11,195 nt of DNA. It comes from Bacteroidota bacterium (GTDB lineage: Bacteria > Bacteroidota > Bacteroidia > Flavobacteriales_D > Crocinitomicaceae). Under the pieces are notes generated by a model. That model was given only the letters and a program-made list of their open reading frames with translations, was not told the origin of the DNA and searched no databases. Position numbers and translations under genes: made by a program. Shown in pieces: positions 7,058 through 11,195 of this stretch. Numbering within the stretch: the stretch's first letter is position 1; each line of letters begins with the position of its first letter. The stretch covers positions 1 to 11,195 of the forward strand of contig VGMK01000056.1 of assembly GCA_016866375.1 (NCBI GenBank), in the 5' to 3' direction.

Positions 7058-8059
7058 TTACTGATAATTCTTATACATGGCCTCGACCCTGTCGCGAATT
7101 TCTCTCCGTAAGCTCTCAGGGGCTAATACAATGATTTCACCCGCAAATCCCAGTAAATTTCTAATAAATTCCTCCGACATGAGTAAATTCCATTCAAAAA
7201 TAGATTTGTTGTTCTCAATCCTCAGCTTTTGTGATGGGTGAAATGGTTGGGAATCGATATAACGTGCGGCAATAGGTCCAGCCTCAATTCTAACCAAAGA
7301 AGGTTCCCCTTTGTATGCAGTAATACCAATTGTATGAGCAAAATACTGAGCAGCGGAAAAATCAACAGGAACCTCTGCACTGTCCTCGGTTATTGTCACA
7401 TCTTTCATTCGGTCCAAACCAAAAGTGATAATGTCCTTTTTCAATGCATCATAGGAAATAAGATACCAACGATTTCGGTATTCTTTCAGCAAAAGAGGCG
7501 ATACTTTGCGTGGCTTTTCCTCTTGTTTGACAAAAGAAGCGTAGAGAAACCATACTTTTTTTGATGCTCGAATTGCCTCAATTAATATCGGCAGAAATTC
7601 ACTTCCCTGAACCGAGGTGGCGGATTCAAATTGGATGAATCGATGTACATCATCTGTAGACGACTCCACGGAAACTCGGTTCACTATTTTATCAATGGCA
7701 GAACCAAACTGTTGAAAAAAAGGAACTTCGCGAAATTGCTGTAAGGTATTTAATGCAAACTTTATGGAGTTTAATTCATCTTCGGATAAAGGAATATCAT
7801 TGATACTAAAATCAGGATCTTCGTAGTAGTAACCTCCTTTTGACTTACTGTATCGAATCGGGGCATCGTGTTCCATTTTCATAGCAAACATGTCTTTTTC
7901 GATGGTAGAGTCGCAAATGTGGTTTCCGTGTGCATCACCGTAGAGCGCCTCTTCGCAAGCCTCTCTCATTTCTTTTTTTGAAGGGAAAGATTTGTAGCGA
8001 TTTCGAATCATCCTATCGATGATGCGGTAACGAATAAAGGCATTTTTAATATGCGGCAT
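7058..8059 (-). CDS. WYL-domain transcriptional regulator
   Basis: A 333-residue DNA-binding regulator. Residues 1-80 form the N-terminal winged-helix region, with KNAFIRYRIIDRMIRN, a helix around KKEMREACEEAL, DSTIEKDMFAMKMEHDAPI, and a hairpin ending SKGGYYYEDP. Residues 150-230 form the Sm-like WYL domain, with EAIRASKKVWFLYASF and the signature stretch YRNRWYLISYD (RWYL at 197-200), which in this family binds small ligands or nucleic acid. Residues 254-330 look like the WCX C-terminal extension. Cytoplasmic action is expected. Its start codon overlaps the stop of the preceding gene by one base (TAATG), so it is translationally coupled to the uncharacterised protein, the peroxidase and MbnP. 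The target is unknown; autoregulation of this operon or control of paaGH just downstream are the simplest inferences. Confidence 0.9.
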   Translation of the reverse strand: MPHIKNAFIRYRIIDRMIRNRYKSFPSKKEMREACEEALYGDAHGNHICDSTIEKDMFAMKMEHDAPIRYSKSKGGYYYEDPDFSINDIPLSEDELNSIKFALNTLQQFREVPFFQQFGSAIDKIVNRVSVESSTDDVHRFIQFESATSVQGSEFLPILIEAIRASKKVWFLYASFVKQEEKPRKVSPLLLKEYRNRWYLISYDALKKDIITFGLDRMKDVTITEDSAEVPVDFSAAQYFAHTIGITAYKGEPSLVRIEAGPIAARYIDSQPFHPSQKLRIENNKSIFEWNLLMSEEFIRNLLGFAGEIIVLAPESLRREIRDRVEAMYKNYQ

Positions 8060-9480
8060 TAATTGGGCAGAACTTTTAACTTTTGGTATCCGAACAACTC
8101 AAAAAACTTAATGGCTTTTGCCACTTCCTCTGGCACATCGTTCTCCCAAATAGTTGTCCCAACTTTAATTTTCATCAATACATCGTCGGAAAAAATGTGC
8201 AATAGATTACGATCGAATTCTTTGATCGCAGTGATTTTATCATTTTCCTTCATGTATTGCAATAAACCTTGAAGATTTTTTGAAACCACAATGTTATCAA
8301 GGTTATATTGGGTGCCGTCTTCCACATTTACAGCAGGATAAACGTACAACTTAACGTTATGACCAAACCCTCTTCCAAAAGCTTCCAATAGCCCTCCCGG
8401 TAGGTTATCGTAGTAACGCTCATCAAAAATAGTATGTAGATTGTAAACTCCTAATATGACTCCGATTAAATTCCCTTTGGCGATTGGGGCCAAATATTCC
8501 ACCATTTTGTAGTGCTTCAGGTAATTAGAAATCATCACCGTGTATCCCAAGGAACTTAGTAGTTCAGCGCGATCAATAAAGTCTTTATCTGAAATTTTTC
8601 CGTCTGCCGTCAAATCCTTCAGGGTAAGTTCGAAAATAACTTCCAAACGTTCCTCTTTGACCCTTCGTTCTCTGAGAAAAGCCTTCCTCCCTTTTTCAAT
8701 CATGTCTATATGCACTTTCGTAACCGGTCTGAAACGACCGCGCATAAGAAGGATATTTTTCTTGTAGAGCGCTGTGGCAGGCTGTAATACTTGTTTTGCT
8801 AAATCAAACATAGTAGCATCGGTAATCCCTTTTTTCACGAGATTTAATGCAATCATGCGATTGTCTAAATTTTCAAAATCTGGTCCTGATATTCTCAACA
8901 TATCAATTTCCATTCGTTCACGAGGCAGCTTTTGAACCAAGGCATCTAAAAAAACATTTAAATCATCCGTAAGAAAAAATGCCGCATGAATCAAATTTAC
9001 GCCCAATATACCTATTGCCTCTTGCTGTGCCTTGTGGCTATTATCGTGCATTTTGATATGTAAAATAATGTCATTAACCGGCCCCTTAATATTCAATTGG
9101 TAACGAATACCCACCCAACCTTGTCCTTGATTGGATTTGTGATAATTAAGTGACTCTACTGTATTGCAAAAGGCAAAAAAGCGAGATTCCGAATGTTTTC
9201 CAGGTAAAGTTTCGGTAATGTTTGCATACTCCTTTTCAAGCATAGTCAAAAGCCGTTCCTCACAAACATAGCGCGAGGCAACGCCATATAGGGAATCTGA
9301 AACTTTCATATCATAGGCAGACTGCGAAAAAGCAATAGTTCCAGATCCACCGCCTGCCTTAAAAAAATTTGCAACAACTTCTTGTCCAGCCCCAATCTCG
9401 GCAAAACAACCGTAAATATCTTTAGTTAAATTTATTTTTAACGCTTTTTCCTCTGTTGTCAGTTTTGATTTTTCAGCCAT
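8059..9480 (-). CDS. Conserved protein of unknown function with a nucleotidyltransferase-like motif
   Basis: A 473-residue soluble protein with no signal peptide or membrane segment. I recognise the general family, which as I recall is widespread in bacteria and sometimes labelled TonB-dependent receptor or nicotinate-nucleotide adenylyltransferase, but I know of no proven function. Residues 27-58 hold the most distinctive stretch (AEIGAGQEVVANFFKAGG, then GTIA and SAYDMKVSDSLYG), which looks like a glycine-rich ligand loop. Residues 247-257 read RGRFRPVTKVH, resembling the GxFxPxHxGH motif of adenylyltransferases such as NadM, but with Thr for the first His and Val for the Gly. No ISSTxIR-type second motif is evident. 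A beta-barrel receptor is excluded by the absence of a signal sequence. Spacing to the neighbours is one base from the peroxidase gene and a one-base overlap with the WYL regulator, so it is co-translated with both. Confidence 0.8.
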   Translation of the reverse strand: MAEKSKLTTEEKALKINLTKDIYGCFAEIGAGQEVVANFFKAGGGSGTIAFSQSAYDMKVSDSLYGVASRYVCEERLLTMLEKEYANITETLPGKHSESRFFAFCNTVESLNYHKSNQGQGWVGIRYQLNIKGPVNDIILHIKMHDNSHKAQQEAIGILGVNLIHAAFFLTDDLNVFLDALVQKLPRERMEIDMLRISGPDFENLDNRMIALNLVKKGITDATMFDLAKQVLQPATALYKKNILLMRGRFRPVTKVHIDMIEKGRKAFLRERRVKEERLEVIFELTLKDLTADGKISDKDFIDRAELLSSLGYTVMISNYLKHYKMVEYLAPIAKGNLIGVILGVYNLHTIFDERYYDNLPGGLLEAFGRGFGHNVKLYVYPAVNVEDGTQYNLDNIVVSKNLQGLLQYMKENDKITAIKEFDRNLLHIFSDDVLMKIKVGTTIWENDVPEEVAKAIKFFELFGYQKLKVLPN

Positions 9481-9481
9481 A

Positions 9482-10558
9482 TTAATTCGGATCTTGAAAA
9501 TTTGGATTTGTTATAAATCGTTGGTCGGTCAACGTTAAAAGAAATTTCTTCAACAGGTACTTCTCTTGCGCATCCAATTGGACCCCGCCTTGGCTTCCAA
9601 ATTCAATTAGTGGATCAATTGTTGGGCTCATGTGTATTCCGCTCGAATAATGTTCAATGACCTCATCTAAAGTAGTAAACCTACCGTCGTGCATATATGG
9701 AGCTGTTAGTGCTATGTTTCGCAAGGTTGGAACTTTAAACTTATAATTATCCTCAGGATTATTTGTTACGGTCGCTCTCCCCTTATCATCCGTTGCGTGG
9801 GGTATTAAACCGTTGTTCGAAAATTTCTTTACTCGCATCAAAGGCCCATTATGACAATGAAAACAATCTGCACCGTTTAAACTTTTAAATAAATCGTAAC
9901 CTGCCCATTCCTCTGCATCAACAGACTGAAAAATCGCTTGTTCATCAGACGTAAGGTTCATATTATTTTCGTATTTATACATTACATCAAATTTAGATTC
10001 GCCAGAAATCAAGGTCCGAACGAATTGAGCTATCGCCTTTGTTGCCTTGGTCGAGTCGATTCCTTCCTCTCCAAATGCCTTGAAAAAACGGTTTCGGTAT
10101 GTGACATCTGCATTCAGTTTCTCCACTGTTTGTTTCCAACTTTGGTGCATTTCAATGGGATTAGCAACCGGCTCAAGAATCTGACTTTCCAAGGTGGTTT
10201 CTCTTCCATCCCAAAAAAAGAAATCTTCCCAACCAATGTTTATGATAGCCATTGAATGCCTGGTGCCTTGAATTCCATCTATGCCCGTCGAAAATTGATT
10301 GGGGTCGGAGAAGGAGGCTGAAGGTAAATGACAACTCGCACAACTTTGGGTATTATCGCCGCTCAATCTTTTCTCATAGAATAAGAATCGTCCTAATTCC
10401 ACCCCTTCTACCGTCATCGGATTATCCGCTGGAATCATCATATCCGGAAAATGAGACGGAATTTGTAAAAAATAAGGAGTTGGAAAATAGCGCGTATTAT
10501 CTTTTTTACAGGAAAAAATCAAAAGTGTAATAGCAAACCAACCAAAAAACTTATTCAT
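9482..10558 (-). CDS. mbnH: Di-heme cytochrome c peroxidase of the MbnH/MauG type, lipoprotein
   Basis: A 358-residue di-heme enzyme. The N-terminus MNKFFGWFAITLLIFSCKK is a lipoprotein signal with the acylated Cys at residue 17. Two c-type heme sites are visible: CASCH (73-77) and CFHCH (232-236). Other family marks are FFWDGRETTLESQ (115-127), a TRHS segment (99-102) and APYMHDGRF (286-294), whose Met is a candidate axial ligand. MbnH and MauG use hydrogen peroxide to reach a bis-Fe(IV) state that oxidises a tryptophan on a partner protein. The partner here is encoded immediately upstream, overlapping by one base (TGATG), which is why I prefer MbnH over a simple peroxide-detoxifying CcpA. 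The start is the ATG at 10556-10558; a TTG one codon earlier would also be open but is less likely. The product should be anchored to a membrane on the periplasmic or outer face. Confidence 0.85.
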   Translation of the reverse strand: MNKFFGWFAITLLIFSCKKDNTRYFPTPYFLQIPSHFPDMMIPADNPMTVEGVELGRFLFYEKRLSGDNTQSCASCHLPSASFSDPNQFSTGIDGIQGTRHSMAIINIGWEDFFFWDGRETTLESQILEPVANPIEMHQSWKQTVEKLNADVTYRNRFFKAFGEEGIDSTKATKAIAQFVRTLISGESKFDVMYKYENNMNLTSDEQAIFQSVDAEEWAGYDLFKSLNGADCFHCHNGPLMRVKKFSNNGLIPHATDDKGRATVTNNPEDNYKFKVPTLRNIALTAPYMHDGRFTTLDEVIEHYSSGIHMSPTIDPLIEFGSQGGVQLDAQEKYLLKKFLLTLTDQRFITNPNFQDPN

Positions 10559-11195
10559 CAAAAGGGACTGATACTTTGACTAAAATTAGTTGTAATTTTT
10601 TCCGTTAAAACTTGTTGACCAGAAGCGGTGTGCGTTAAAAACTCTGTTTTTAAATCAACTGGCGATAAGCCATGAAGAAATTTATACATATCTAATTTCC
10701 ATTTCACAACATGCGTTTTTGCTCCCGATGGTGACCAAGTCAAATTTTGAAGATTCAATGGGCGTGCGTATTGGTCTTTGCCGATATGAAAACTAAAATT
10801 ATGGTTAAAATTATTCACCCCATCGTCCAAGGTATCTGCTTTTCCTTCGATATTGAAGAAAATATATCCTGTATTCCAACCCCAGTGCATAGTACCTGCA
10901 TTACTTATATTTAAGGGGCTGCCATTCGGGAATTCAGCCGGATCATTATGGTTTAGGGCCGAATCAACCCCTATAATCCCTTGTAAAGATGAAAACTTCG
11001 AATAATCTCCTTCTATGCTCAATACTTTAGCTCCTTTCTCCCTGAGGTCATAATATGCTGCCTCAGTCAAGATGTTATTACCATTGCCTAGCATTGTAAA
11101 GAAACATTTAATGTCTGTAAATTTAATCTTATATCCTTCGGGGCTTATGTACACTGAGTCTAATTTTAGTTCCTCATTTCCGTTCCCCCCATAAA
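10558..11195 (-). CDS. mbnP: MbnP-family protein, C-terminal part (N-terminus beyond window)
   Basis: The reading frame stays open to the right edge, giving 211 visible codons, so the start lies outside the window. A GTG at 11152-11154 is not the start, because coding continues before it with YGGNGNEELKLDS, which fits the N-terminal strand of the MbnP domain. Features seen are YISPEGYKIKFTDIKCFF near the start, DPAEFPNG, the core motif NAGTMHWGWNTGYIFF (codons for MHWGWNTGY at 10864-10890), then FNHNFSFHIGKD. In characterised MbnP and CorA proteins a tryptophan is oxidised to kynurenine by the partner di-heme enzyme and helps bind copper. The Trp-rich motif here is the obvious candidate region, although I cannot say which Trp. 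A signal peptide or lipobox cannot be seen. The overlap with mbnH supports a two-component copper or redox system. Confidence 0.85.
   Translation of the reverse strand, partial: YGGNGNEELKLDSVYISPEGYKIKFTDIKCFFTMLGNGNNILTEAAYYDLREKGAKVLSIEGDYSKFSSLQGIIGVDSALNHNDPAEFPNGSPLNISNAGTMHWGWNTGYIFFNIEGKADTLDDGVNNFNHNFSFHIGKDQYARPLNLQNLTWSPSGAKTHVVKWKLDMYKFLHGLSPVDLKTEFLTHTASGQQVLTEKITTNFSQSISPF

Noticed and set aside
8059..9480. TonB-dependent receptor annotation for the 473-residue protein
   Set aside because: There is no signal peptide, TonB box, plug or barrel strands, and it is far shorter than receptors of that family.
10559..10561. TTG as start codon of the di-heme peroxidase
   Set aside because: An ATG follows immediately at 10556-10558, overlaps the upstream stop as TGATG, and starts a normal lipoprotein signal. 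TTG adds only one residue.
11152..11154. GTG as start codon of the MbnP-like gene, giving a complete 198-residue protein
   Set aside because: The frame stays open to the window edge, and the extra residues YGGNGNEELKLDS fit the MbnP N-terminal strand. The protein would also lack any export signal. It is treated as a partial gene.

Overview
The window looks like ordinary chromosomal DNA from a member of the Bacteroidota, probably a Flavobacteriales-type marine or freshwater bacterium. The signs are low G+C, weak or absent Shine-Dalgarno sequences, and TAnnTTTG-type promoter elements before several genes. The protein families also fit: MbnP/MbnH pairs, PD40-propeller proteins, and a MuiA-like protein carrying a carboxypeptidase-regulatory-like domain. 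The genus assignment is inference; no rRNA or tRNA is present. Every recognisable gene is on the minus strand, so transcription runs from high to low coordinates. Coding density is very high and no non-coding stretch exceeds about 135 bases. I see no insertion sequence, integrase, phage gene, CRISPR array or RNA gene.

Layout in order of transcription. (1) Positions 11195 to 7058 hold a tightly packed set of four genes: an MbnP-family protein cut by the window edge, its partner di-heme MbnH/MauG-type peroxidase, a conserved protein of unknown function, and a WYL-domain transcription regulator. The junctions are a 1-base overlap, a 1-base gap and a 1-base overlap, so the four are very probably one operon with translational coupling. 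(2) Positions 7010 to 5096 hold paaG and paaH with a 1-base gap. They encode the ring-epoxide isomerase/enoyl-CoA hydratase-type and hydroxyacyl-CoA dehydrogenase-type steps of phenylacetate degradation. A candidate promoter almost touches the paaG start codon. (3) Positions 5041 to 3785 hold metK, S-adenosylmethionine synthetase, with its own candidate promoter. (4) Positions 3650 to 256 hold two exported proteins, a TPR plus PD40-propeller protein and a MuiA/DUF4139-type protein with an inserted receptor-like domain. (5) Positions 201 to 1 hold the start of truA.

The most interesting unit is the four-gene operon at the right. MbnP/MbnH pairs are known for peroxidase-driven conversion of a tryptophan to kynurenine to make a copper site. 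Here the pair is coupled to an uncharacterised 473-residue protein with a nucleotidyltransferase-like motif and to a WYL ligand-sensing regulator. The second notable object is the MuiA-like protein, whose middle resembles the N-terminal extension of a TonB-dependent receptor embedded in a DUF4139 protein. Metabolic links between the blocks (copper, phenylacetate, SAM, envelope) are not evident from the sequence, and adjacency may be incidental.
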